A stretch of DNA of 64,000 nucleotides, from positions 57,405 to 121,404 of the forward strand of contig CAWGIM010000007.1 in the NCBI GenBank assembly GCA_963822615.1, read 5' to 3'. This DNA comes from Trebonia sp963822615 (lineage in GTDB: Bacteria > Actinomycetota > Actinomycetes > Streptosporangiales > Streptosporangiaceae). Positions within the stretch are counted from its first letter, which is position 1; every line of letters begins with the position of its first letter. Below, one piece after another: positions 42,854 to 50,017 of the stretch. The notes under the pieces were generated by a model that searched no databases, was not told the origin of the DNA, and saw nothing but the letters and a program-made list of their open reading frames with translations. Made by a program: the position numbers and the translations under genes.

Positions 42854-43948
42854 ATGACTCACCAAGCTAACCGCAGCCTCTCCCGGCGGACCCTGCTGCG
42901 CGGCGGGGCCTCGGTCGCGGCGGCGGGCGCGTTCAGCGCCTTCCTCGCCGCCTGCAGCAGCTCGTCGTCCAGTACCAGCACCGCCCCGGCGGCCAGCGGC
43001 AGCGGCTCATCGGCCGGCGCCGCGAGCCTCGGCAGCCTGTCCCTGCAGCTCGGCTGGATTCCCGGGGCCGGCTACGCCGGCAGCTTCATCGCCGACAGCA
43101 AGGGCTACTACACCCGGCACGGGGTCAAGGTCTCCATCCTCCCCGGCGGCCCGTCGGTGTCCGGCATGCCGCTGCTGATCTCCAACAAGGTCCAGGTCGC
43201 GATCAGCGACCCGGAGACGGTCAACGCGGCCATCAAGCAAGGCGGCGACGTCAAGATCATCGCGGCCGGCTACCAGGTCAACCCGGCCTGCATCATGTCG
43301 CTGGCCTCGAAGCCGATCACCACCCCGGCCGACCTCAAGGGCAAGACGATCGGGGTGGGCGCGGCCGACGACGCCGAGTGGGCGGCCTTCCTCAAGGTCA
43401 ACAACATCGCCAAGACCGACCTGACCACGGTGCCGGCGAGCTTCGACCCCAGCCCGCTGGCGGCCGGCAAGTGGGACGGCTACCTCGCCTTCCTCAACAA
43501 CGAGCCGCCGCAGTTCGCGGCCAAGGGCATCAAGACGGCCGTGCTCCGCTTCGCCGACTTCGGCATGCCGAGCTACAACGACGTCTACGCGGTCACCAGC
43601 GCCTCGCTCGCCAACGCGACCACCCGCAAGCAGATCGTCGCCTTCCTGGCGGGCGAGATCGAGGGCTGGACCACGGCCGTGTCCGACCCCGCGCTCGGCG
43701 CCCAGCTCGTGGTCAGCGACTACGGCAAGAGCGAGGGCTACACCCTGGCGGGCCAGACCCTGGCCTCGGAGGCGACCAACACGATGTCGGTCAGCGCCGA
43801 CACCAAGGCCAACGGGCTGCTGCACATGTCGGCCGCGGGCATCAAGGGCACCATCCACACCCTGGCCCTGACCGGGGACACGGCGTCGGCCGACATCTTC
43901 GACACCTCCGTCTGGACCGAGGCCCATGCCCTGGTCAAGGCGAGCTAG
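42854..43948 (+). CDS. ABC importer substrate-binding lipoprotein, NMT1/THI5-like
   Basis: A 364-residue exported protein. The N-terminus has a twin-arginine motif (SLSRRTLLRGGASVAAAG) followed by the lipobox LAAC (~34), so it is probably a Tat-exported lipoprotein. The mature part follows the NMT1/THI5 pattern: LQLGWIPGAGYAGSFIADSKGYYTRHGVKVSILPGG, QVAISDPETVNAAIKQGGDVKIIAAG, TTPADLKGKTIGVGAADDAEW. ThiY-type members bind pyrimidine precursors of thiamine and others bind nitrate or sulfonates, so the ligand may be a heterocyclic compound. It follows the two permeases; the ATPase must be encoded elsewhere. Confidence 0.9.
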   Translation: MTHQANRSLSRRTLLRGGASVAAAGAFSAFLAACSSSSSSTSTAPAASGSGSSAGAASLGSLSLQLGWIPGAGYAGSFIADSKGYYTRHGVKVSILPGGPSVSGMPLLISNKVQVAISDPETVNAAIKQGGDVKIIAAGYQVNPACIMSLASKPITTPADLKGKTIGVGAADDAEWAAFLKVNNIAKTDLTTVPASFDPSPLAAGKWDGYLAFLNNEPPQFAAKGIKTAVLRFADFGMPSYNDVYAVTSASLANATTRKQIVAFLAGEIEGWTTAVSDPALGAQLVVSDYGKSEGYTLAGQTLASEATNTMSVSADTKANGLLHMSAAGIKGTIHTLALTGDTASADIFDTSVWTEAHALVKAS

Positions 43949-43958
43949 GGACGCGGGG

Positions 43959-44705
43959 ATGCTAGACGGCAGGACGGCCGCCTGGCCGCAGGTCGAGGAG
44001 CTGGCTGGCCAGGGCCGGGTCGCCGTCCTGCCGTTCGGGGCGTTCGAGCAGCACGGGCCGCACATGCCGCTGTCGACCGACACGATCATGGCGGAAGAGC
44101 TCGCCCGGCGGCTGGCCCGGGCGGCCGGGGCGCTGCTGCTGCCGCCGGTCCACTACGGCGAGACCTCCGGCAACAGCGGGTTCCCGGGCACCATCTCGCT
44201 CGGCTTCGACACGGTCCGCCGTATCGCGCTTGACATCTGCGCCAGCCTGCGCGGCAGCGGGGTGCCCGGGCTGGTGATCGTCAACGGCGACTACGGCAAC
44301 CAGGCCCCGCTCAAGCTGGCGGCCCGCGAGGCGGGGGAGCAGCTCGGCTACCCGGTGCTGATGATCGACTACCCGGGGCTGGCGGAGATCGCGGCCGAGG
44401 TCTGCGATACCCCGTCGGCGGGCCACGGCTTCTACCACGCCGATGAGGTCGAGACCTCGATGGTGCTGGCCATCGAGCCGGCGGCGGTGCAGATGGAACG
44501 GGCCGTCCAGGAGTACCCGCGGTTCCCGCCGGCCTACGGCAGCACGCCGATCCCGCTGCGCCAGATCTCCGCCTCCGGCGTGTTCGGCGACCCCCGCGGC
44601 GCTACCGCGGAGAAGGGCGCGCGGATCCTGGACGCGCTGACCGAGCGGGCCTGGCCCATCGTGCGGGCGTTCCTGGACGGGCTGGAGGGGGCGCGCCAGG
44701 TTTGA
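43959..44705 (+). CDS. Creatininase-family amidohydrolase with an altered metal site
   Basis: A 248-residue member of the creatininase family. The metal-binding start AVLPFGAFEQHGPHMPLSTDT (~23-43) has the expected Glu, His and Asp. GFYHADEVETSMVLA (~160) matches the second glutamate region. The usual NGHGGN motif (NGHYEN in creatinine amidohydrolase, as I recall) reads NGDYGN here (VNGDYGNQAPL, ~108). The normal metal histidine is therefore Asp. Family members open cyclic amides or hydrolyse formamides, and one is needed in the MftE step of mycofactocin. ATG with GCGGGG upstream. Last gene of the salvage-type operon. Confidence 0.85.
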   Translation: MLDGRTAAWPQVEELAGQGRVAVLPFGAFEQHGPHMPLSTDTIMAEELARRLARAAGALLLPPVHYGETSGNSGFPGTISLGFDTVRRIALDICASLRGSGVPGLVIVNGDYGNQAPLKLAAREAGEQLGYPVLMIDYPGLAEIAAEVCDTPSAGHGFYHADEVETSMVLAIEPAAVQMERAVQEYPRFPPAYGSTPIPLRQISASGVFGDPRGATAEKGARILDALTERAWPIVRAFLDGLEGARQV

Positions 44706-44744
44706 CAGGGAGCGGGGGCGGTACGTTAGGTTTGCCTTACCTAA
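44702..44744 (+). promoter_or_regulatory. Iron-box promoter of the FTR1 gene (IdeR/DmdR-type site)
   Basis: TTAGGTTTGCCTTACCTAA at 44726-44744 matches the IdeR/DmdR consensus TTAGGTTAGGCTAACCTAA at 16 of 19 positions and is itself nearly palindromic. A perfect -35 TTGACA at 44702-44707 lies 18 bases upstream of TTAGGT, which would be the -10 overlapped by the operator. Iron-loaded IdeR would block polymerase, so the permease is made under iron limitation. Confidence 0.85.
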
Positions 44745-44772
44745 ACTCGTTCCCGGATCAGTTGGAGACGAT

Positions 44773-45618
44773 GTGCTCGCCACGCTAGTCATCTTCCTTC
44801 GCGAGGGCATCGAGGCGAGCATGATCGTCGCGATCCTGCTGGCCTATCTCGACCGGCTGGGGCGCCGGGATTACTTCAAGGACGTGTTCCTCGGGGTGGG
44901 CGCGGCCCTGCTGCTGGCGACGGGCGGCGGGCTGGCCGCGTACTACACCATCCGGAGCTACGACGGCTCGCGCGTGCAGACCATCTTCGAGACGGCCACG
45001 TTCCTGGTCGCCGCGGCGGTGCTGACCTACATGACGTTCTGGATGCGCGACCACGCGCGGTCGATCTCAACCGAGCTGCGGTCGAAGACCGACGCGGCCC
45101 TCGACGGCCGGGCGCGGTGGGGCCTGGCCCTGCTGGCATTCCAGGCGGTCGGCCGCGAAGGCCTGGAGACCGTGGTGTTCACGCTCGCGATCATCTTCTC
45201 CACGTCGACCGCGGGCGCGCTGACCGGTGCGGTCATCGGCCTGGGGGGCGCGCTGGTGATCGCCTTCTTCATCTACCGGCTGGGCCACAAGCTGAACCTG
45301 GCGCGGTTTTTCACGGTGATCGGCTGCTTGCTGATGGTCTTCGCCGCGGGGCTGCTCGCGGACACCGTCGAGAACCTCCAGGAGCTCGGCTGGGTGCGGG
45401 TTCTCGACGTGCCGATGTGGCACACCGGGCAGATCCTGTCGGAGGACAGCTCATTCGGTGACGTGCTGCACAGCTTCTTCGGCTACAGCGACTCACCCAC
45501 CCCGCTGCAGCTCCTGGTGTACGTCGGGTACCTGGCGGTCGTCATCGCCGCCTTCCTCGGCCTGCGCTCGGCCGTGCGCAACCACCACAAGATGTCGCGG
45601 CCCGCGGTCGAGGCGTAA
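44773..45618 (+). CDS. FTR1-family iron permease
   Basis: A 281-residue membrane protein with seven predicted helices. It has the two REGxE iron-binding motifs of FTR1/EfeU: FLREGIEAS (residues ~9-16) and VGREGLETV (~130). Length and layout match EfeU, which moves ferric (or ferrous) iron across the cytoplasmic membrane. The partner proteins EfeO and EfeB are not adjacent, so it may act alone or with a distant oxidase. GTG start with TTGGAG upstream. An iron-box overlaps its promoter, and a 16-bp palindrome follows the gene. Confidence 0.93.
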   Translation: MLATLVIFLREGIEASMIVAILLAYLDRLGRRDYFKDVFLGVGAALLLATGGGLAAYYTIRSYDGSRVQTIFETATFLVAAAVLTYMTFWMRDHARSISTELRSKTDAALDGRARWGLALLAFQAVGREGLETVVFTLAIIFSTSTAGALTGAVIGLGGALVIAFFIYRLGHKLNLARFFTVIGCLLMVFAAGLLADTVENLQELGWVRVLDVPMWHTGQILSEDSSFGDVLHSFFGYSDSPTPLQLLVYVGYLAVVIAAFLGLRSAVRNHHKMSRPAVEA

Positions 45619-45626
45619 CCGGGCAT

Positions 45627-45642
45627 TTGGCCGCGCGGCCAA
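45627..45642. terminator. 16-bp perfect palindrome after the FTR1 gene
   Basis: TTGGCCGCGCGGCCAA is perfectly self-complementary and starts 9 bases after the FTR1 stop. It could form a short hairpin terminator or be a dyad operator for the desaturase gene 134 bases downstream. No T-tract follows. Confidence 0.4.
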
Positions 45643-45775
45643 GCAAGGTACTGTGATCATGAGGCGGTCCCGCCGGATGCCACCGGCGGCGGCTTTGACG
45701 CTCTAGACCCTGGCGTGTGGACGCCGAGCACTGAGCCCGGAACCCACCAGCACGGCAGACCAGGAAGACAGAGCG

Positions 45776-46846
45776 ATGAACACCAAAGCCCCAGGCACCC
45801 GTGCCTTCACGCCCGGTGGTGCCCCGGCCGCACCCGGGCTTGACTCCCTCGCCGATCCCGCGACGGCCGACTTCCACGCGGTCGCGCTGCGGGTGCGGGC
45901 GATGGGCCTGCTCGACCGCAGGCCGGGCTACTACTGGGTGAAGATCACCCTGACCGTCCTCGGCTTCCTGGCCGGATGGGCGGTGTTCGTCACCGTCGGC
46001 GACTCATGGCTGATCCTCGCCGTCGCCGCGCTGGTCGGGATCACGTTCACCCAGCTCGGCTTCATCGGCCACGATGCCGGCCACAACCAGGTGTTCAGCA
46101 CCCGCCGCCGCAACCGCCTGCTCGGCCTGGCGGTGGGGAACGCGCTCATCGGGCTGAGCTTCGGCTGGTGGGTTCCCAAGCACAATGCCCACCACGCCCA
46201 TCCCAACGAGCTGGGCCGCGACCCCGACGTCGGCGAGGGGCTCGCCGTGTCAGCGTCGGACGCGCCCCGCGGCCCGGTCGCGTCGTGGCTGGCCCGCTGG
46301 CAGGCGCCGCTGTTCTTTCCGCTGATGCTGCTGCGCAGCAGCGGCATGCACGTCCTCGGGATCACCCGGCTGGCGCGGCGGCGGGACCACGCCTCGGCGG
46401 TCGAAGCCGCCCTCATCGCCCTGCACGCCGCGCTGTACTTCAGCCTGGTGCTGTGGGTGCTGTCCCCGCTCAAGGCGCTCGCCTTCGTCGCTGTCCAGCA
46501 AGGTGTCTTCTCCGTGTACCTCGGCATCAGCTTCGCGCCCAACCACAAGGGGATGCCGCTCATCGAGTCCGGGACGACGGCCGGCTTCGCCCGCCGCCAG
46601 GTGACCACCTCCCGCAACATCAAGGGCGGCCGGTTCACCACCTTCATCCTCGGCGGCCTGAACTACCAGATCGAGCACCACCTGTTCCCGTCCATGCCCC
46701 GTCCCAACCTGCGGCTGGCCCAGGGCCTGGTAACCGACTTCTGCACGGCGACCGGACTCGGCTACAGCGAGGAAACCCTCGCCGGGACCTTCCGCCTGAT
46801 CACCCGCCAGCTCAGCGAGGCAGGCGCGGCCGCCCGCCCGCGCTAA
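45776..46846 (+). CDS. Membrane fatty-acid desaturase (acyl-lipid/acyl-CoA type)
   Basis: A 356-residue desaturase. The three histidine boxes that bind the di-iron centre are present: GHDAGH (~98), HNAHHAHPN (~140) and QIEHHLFPSM (~300). Two hydrophobic hairpins anchor it in the membrane (~55-90 and ~215-245). It introduces a cis double bond into a fatty acyl chain with oxygen and reduced ferredoxin, so it needs iron. Adjacency to the iron permease may be functional or coincidental. The ATG has AGGAAG upstream. A Thr/Pro-rich N-terminal extension of ~25 residues is unremarkable. Confidence 0.92.
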   Translation: MNTKAPGTRAFTPGGAPAAPGLDSLADPATADFHAVALRVRAMGLLDRRPGYYWVKITLTVLGFLAGWAVFVTVGDSWLILAVAALVGITFTQLGFIGHDAGHNQVFSTRRRNRLLGLAVGNALIGLSFGWWVPKHNAHHAHPNELGRDPDVGEGLAVSASDAPRGPVASWLARWQAPLFFPLMLLRSSGMHVLGITRLARRRDHASAVEAALIALHAALYFSLVLWVLSPLKALAFVAVQQGVFSVYLGISFAPNHKGMPLIESGTTAGFARRQVTTSRNIKGGRFTTFILGGLNYQIEHHLFPSMPRPNLRLAQGLVTDFCTATGLGYSEETLAGTFRLITRQLSEAGAAARPR

Positions 46847-46961
46847 TAACGATCTGCGGCCTATTTCCTGCTCGGTGCCCGCTTGTCAGGATCCCTCCTT
46901 CATAAGATGTCCCGGGACTGCGCCATGGGGGGCGCTCTTTGGACGTTGGGGCGGGTTTAAC

Positions 46962-48701
46962 GTGCTTGAGGAATTGCAGCCTGGAGATCCGGCGCAGATC
47001 GGCCCTTACCGGCTCAGCGGGGTGCTGGGCACGGGCGGCATGGGCCGGGTGTACCTGGGCTGGTCGGCGTCCGGGCAGCCGGTCGCGGTCAAGGTGATCC
47101 GGGCCGAGCTGGCCGGCAACCCGGAGTTCCGGGCCCGGTTCCGCCGGGAGGTGACGGCCGCGCGCACGATGAACGGCCGGTTCACCGCGCCGCTGGCTGA
47201 CGCGGACCTCGACGACCGGACGCCCTGGCTGGCCACCGCTTACGTGAGCGGGCCGTCCCTGGCGGAGGCGGTGGCGAGCTACGGCCCGCTGCCGGTGCAC
47301 CTGGTCCGCACCCTGGCGGCCGGCCTGGCCGAGGCGCTGGCCACCATTCACGGCGCGGGCCTGGTGCACCGTGACCTGAAGCCGTCCAACGTGCTGCTGG
47401 CGTCGGACGGGCCGCGGGTGATCGACTTCGGGATCTCCCGGGCCGCCGACACGGTCTCGCTCACCAGCACCAGCCAGTCCCTCGGCTCACCCGGTTACCT
47501 ATCGCCCGAGCAGGCAGTCGGCCGGTCAGTGGGCCCGCCGACCGACATCTTCAGCCTGGGCGCCGTCCTCGCCTTCGCCGCCACCGGCAACGGCCCGTTC
47601 GGTGACGGCTCGCTGGCGGCCATGGTCTACCGGGTGGTGCACGAGCCCCCCAGCCTGGACGGCCTGCCCGCCGAGCTGCGTGACCTGATCGGCTGGTGCC
47701 TGGCCAAGGATCCCGGCGCCCGGCCGTCCGCCCCCGACCTGCTGGCGCGCCTCGAGACCGCCCGCCCGGCCCCCGGCTGGCTGGCGGGAACGCCGGTCGC
47801 GGCGCTGCACGCTTCCGTCATCGCGCCGCCGTGGCAGGGCGGGGGCGACGCGCCGACCTCGCTCTCGGCCCGCCGGGGAGCCGGCCGCCTGCCGGCCGGC
47901 CCGCTGCTTGACAGCGCGACCCGGGCGGACCGGGGCAGTACCCGGCGGTCCCGCTCCCCGCTGCTGCGGCGGAGCGTGCTGGTGCCCGCCCTGTCGGTGC
48001 TGGCGGTGCTGGTGGCCGCCGCGGTCGCCCTGGCGGCGACCCTGGGCGGCCCGGGCGGCGCGACCGCCCTGGCCGGCGGCAGCCCCACCCGGTCCACCAG
48101 TCCCCAGGCGGGCCACCTGCTCGCGTCGGCCTCCGCGTCGGGCAAGCCGGCCGCCGCGGCCAGCGCGGCCTCGCAGTCCCAGCCCGCCCAGCCCGGCCAG
48201 CCCGCCCAGCCCGCCCAGCCCGGCTCGACGGCGCAGGTGGCCGGCCCGCAGACGTCCTCGGCGCTGCGGCCGGGACCGACGGTGACGGTGACCCAGGGAA
48301 CGCACGGGGCTTCCCAGCCGGTGTCGGTCACCAGCCCCCCGCCGCCGTCCGCGCCGGACGCGCCCCCGCCGACCTCGCCGTCGCCGACCCCGACGATCAC
48401 GCCGTTCCAGGAAATCCACTACTCGGGCGCCGCCACCGTCGCCTGCTCCAGCGACGGGTCGGTGAAATCTGGTCCGGCCCTGGTCCCGATCACCCTCGAA
48501 GTCACCAACAACACCTCGGAAACGATCGTGGTGTACTGGATCAACCTGAACGGTGCCCTGGTGCTCAACGCCGACCTCGCGCCCGGCCAGATCGAGACCT
48601 TCCACACCGACGAGGGCGACTACTGGATGATCTCCAGGTCGACCGGCGCCTGCTTCGACATCTTCCTGCTCGACCAGGCGGCCACGCTCACCGCCTTCTA
48701 G
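46962..48701 (+). CDS. Ser/Thr protein kinase with an extracellular VHL-beta-like domain
   Basis: A 579-residue membrane kinase. The kinase domain (~15-275) has P-loop LGTGGMGRVYLG, lysine AVKVI, catalytic HRDLKPSNVLL, DFGIS and APE-like SPEQAVG. A Pro/Arg-rich juxtamembrane segment leads to one helix (SVLVPALSVLAVLVAAAVALAA, ~343-365). Outside lies a Ser/Ala/Pro/Gln linker (with PAQ repeats), then a ~95-residue C-terminal domain. Its pattern (ITLEVTNNTSETIVVYWINLNG, LAPGQIETFHT, YWMISRSTGACF) aligns with the VHL beta domain: N-x-T/S, V-V-x-x-W-I-N, L-x-PG and W-[LM]-[FI]. GTG start at 46962; an upstream extension is non-kinase. Ligand unknown. Confidence 0.88.
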   Translation: MLEELQPGDPAQIGPYRLSGVLGTGGMGRVYLGWSASGQPVAVKVIRAELAGNPEFRARFRREVTAARTMNGRFTAPLADADLDDRTPWLATAYVSGPSLAEAVASYGPLPVHLVRTLAAGLAEALATIHGAGLVHRDLKPSNVLLASDGPRVIDFGISRAADTVSLTSTSQSLGSPGYLSPEQAVGRSVGPPTDIFSLGAVLAFAATGNGPFGDGSLAAMVYRVVHEPPSLDGLPAELRDLIGWCLAKDPGARPSAPDLLARLETARPAPGWLAGTPVAALHASVIAPPWQGGGDAPTSLSARRGAGRLPAGPLLDSATRADRGSTRRSRSPLLRRSVLVPALSVLAVLVAAAVALAATLGGPGGATALAGGSPTRSTSPQAGHLLASASASGKPAAAASAASQSQPAQPGQPAQPAQPGSTAQVAGPQTSSALRPGPTVTVTQGTHGASQPVSVTSPPPPSAPDAPPPTSPSPTPTITPFQEIHYSGAATVACSSDGSVKSGPALVPITLEVTNNTSETIVVYWINLNGALVLNADLAPGQIETFHTDEGDYWMISRSTGACFDIFLLDQAATLTAF

Positions 48702-48767
48702 CCCGGGCCGAAGTCGGCGGCCGACCGGGCCCGCGCGGGTTCCCGCCGTCGCCCGCCGCCGGAACGT

Positions 48768-48794
48768 GGTTAGCCCGCGCGCGGGCGGGTAACC
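48768..48794. terminator. Hairpin after the kinase gene
   Basis: GGTTA pairs with TAACC and GCCCGC with GCGGGC across a 2-base loop, with a GGG bulge on the right arm. It lies 66 bases after the kinase stop and about 35 bases before the next gene's start. This is a plausible but imperfect terminator. Confidence 0.35.
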
Positions 48795-48828
48795 GAGTCG
48801 CTCTCGGGGGACGACGAAGGGACCGGGC

Positions 48829-49059
48829 ATGTTCGCTTTTTTCTCCAGGCGCCTGCGCACGTGGCTGCTGCTGGCCATCGCCCTGCCGCTGATCCGGGCG
48901 CTGGTCCACCGGCTCGCGCTGGCCGCGGAGCGCCGTGATCCGGCCACCCGGACGGCGAAGGGCCTGCACCAGGCCGATTCCGCGGTCAACGCCCTGTCAC
49001 GGCGGGCGGCGGGCAAGCGGCAGCGCTCCGCGGCCGCTAAGGCCCGGCGCGGCCGCTGA
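48829..49059 (+). CDS. Small hypothetical membrane-anchored basic protein
   Basis: A 76-residue protein. A short hydrophobic helix (~residues 9-25, LRTWLLLAIALPLIRALV) is followed by a long Arg/Lys/Ala-rich, probably helical tail (RRAAGKRQRSAAAKARRGR). I recognise no family. The strong basic tail suggests contact with nucleic acid or membrane lipids. Its ATG has a GAAGGGA ribosome site. The stop is directly adjacent to the convergent stop of the DICT-MerR gene. Confidence 0.6.
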   Translation: MFAFFSRRLRTWLLLAIALPLIRALVHRLALAAERRDPATRTAKGLHQADSAVNALSRRAAGKRQRSAAAKARRGR

Positions 49060-49911
49060 TCAGGGGTTGTCGCGCTTGTCGAGGTAGCTTGTCATCCGGT
49101 TGAACAGGCCGATGGCGCGGTGCAGGTCGGCCGAGGCGGGCGGCGGCGCCCCGTCCGGCAGGTCGCCCGCGAGGTGGCCGAGGCCAGGCGCCAACGTGCC
49201 GGCGATCTGGGCGCAGATCAGCGCCGCGTCCCGGACGACCGGCGGGTCGACGCTCCACAGCACCTCGAATCGCCGCCGGGCGTCGGGTGCGGCCGGCTGG
49301 CCGGGGAGTTCCCAGCCCGCGATGAAGGCCGGGTAGTCCGGAGCCGCGCAGACCACGAACCACTCGCGGCGCAGCGGCGCGTCGGCCGGGATGCGGATGG
49401 TCAGCGGCGAGGCGTCAGGTCCTGACGACTGGCCGAAGTCGGCGAAGATGACCGCGACGCGGGCCGTGCGGGCCAGCTCCTGGTAACGCGCGCGCGACTG
49501 CCGGTAGTAGCGCTCCTGCTGGAACCCGGCGAAGATCGCCGCCTGCTCGGCCCGGGCGCAGCACTCGTCTTCCATCGCCTGGGTGATGGCCAGCAGGGTG
49601 GCCTTGCTCAGTTCCTGCGGCAGCAGGCCGGGGTGACGGCGGCGCAGGCTGGCGAACACCGAGAGGGCGGGGTCGGTCACCCGGGCAGCCGCCTGCCCGA
49701 TGGCGGCCTGCAGGCTCAGGCCGGCCTCCCGGAGCCGCAGGACCTGGCCGACCAGCACCGTGTCGCCGGGGGCGTAGCGGCGGTGCCCGCCCTCCAGGCG
49801 CTGCGGGCGCGGGAAGCCGTAGCGGTCTTCCCAGCTGCGCAGGGTGGCCGCGGGCACGCCGGTCTGCCGCGCCAGCTCGCCGATGGACAGGCCATCCTGC
49901 CGGTCGTTCAC
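49060..49911 (-). CDS. MerR-type HTH regulator with DICT sensory domain
   Basis: A 283-residue protein. Residues ~7-75 are a MerR winged helix: LSIGELARQTGVPAATLRSWEDRYGFPRPQRLEGGHRRYAPGD. From ~110 to 250 is a DICT domain: ATLLAITQAMEDECCARAEQAAIFAGFQQERYYRQSRARYQELARTARVAVIFADF, then PLRREWFVVCAAPDYPAFIAGWE and FEVLWSVDPPVVRDAALICAQIAG. DICT is a sensory domain thought to respond to light or signal proteins and is common in actinobacteria and cyanobacteria. It is divergent from the cytochrome b gene and its promoter region holds a dyad, so it probably controls itself and qcrB. Confidence 0.9.
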   Translation of the reverse strand: MNDRQDGLSIGELARQTGVPAATLRSWEDRYGFPRPQRLEGGHRRYAPGDTVLVGQVLRLREAGLSLQAAIGQAAARVTDPALSVFASLRRRHPGLLPQELSKATLLAITQAMEDECCARAEQAAIFAGFQQERYYRQSRARYQELARTARVAVIFADFGQSSGPDASPLTIRIPADAPLRREWFVVCAAPDYPAFIAGWELPGQPAAPDARRRFEVLWSVDPPVVRDAALICAQIAGTLAPGLGHLAGDLPDGAPPPASADLHRAIGLFNRMTSYLDKRDNP

Positions 49912-49938
49912 GGCGACATCACCTCTTCATGGTGCATA

Positions 49939-49951
49939 GCCTAATCTAGGC
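49939..49951. promoter_or_regulatory. GCCTA-N3-TAGGC dyad between DICT-MerR and cytochrome b genes
   Basis: GCCTA-ATC-TAGGC is a perfect dyad 28 bases upstream of the DICT-MerR start and ~67 bases upstream of the qcrB start. MerR proteins bind such dyads between -35 and -10. Additional A/T-rich TTTAAATATAG follows toward qcrB. Confidence 0.45.
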
Positions 49952-50017
49952 AGTGTGTTTAAATATAGGGCGGCCGGGCATCAGGGGACAGCAGGAGCCG
50001 CCGGCCGAGAGAAGGTA

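Noticed and set aside
45659..45706. A 15-codon ORF upstream of the desaturase as a leader peptide
   Set aside because: It has no clear ribosome-binding site, no run of regulatory codons and no attenuator hairpin pair.
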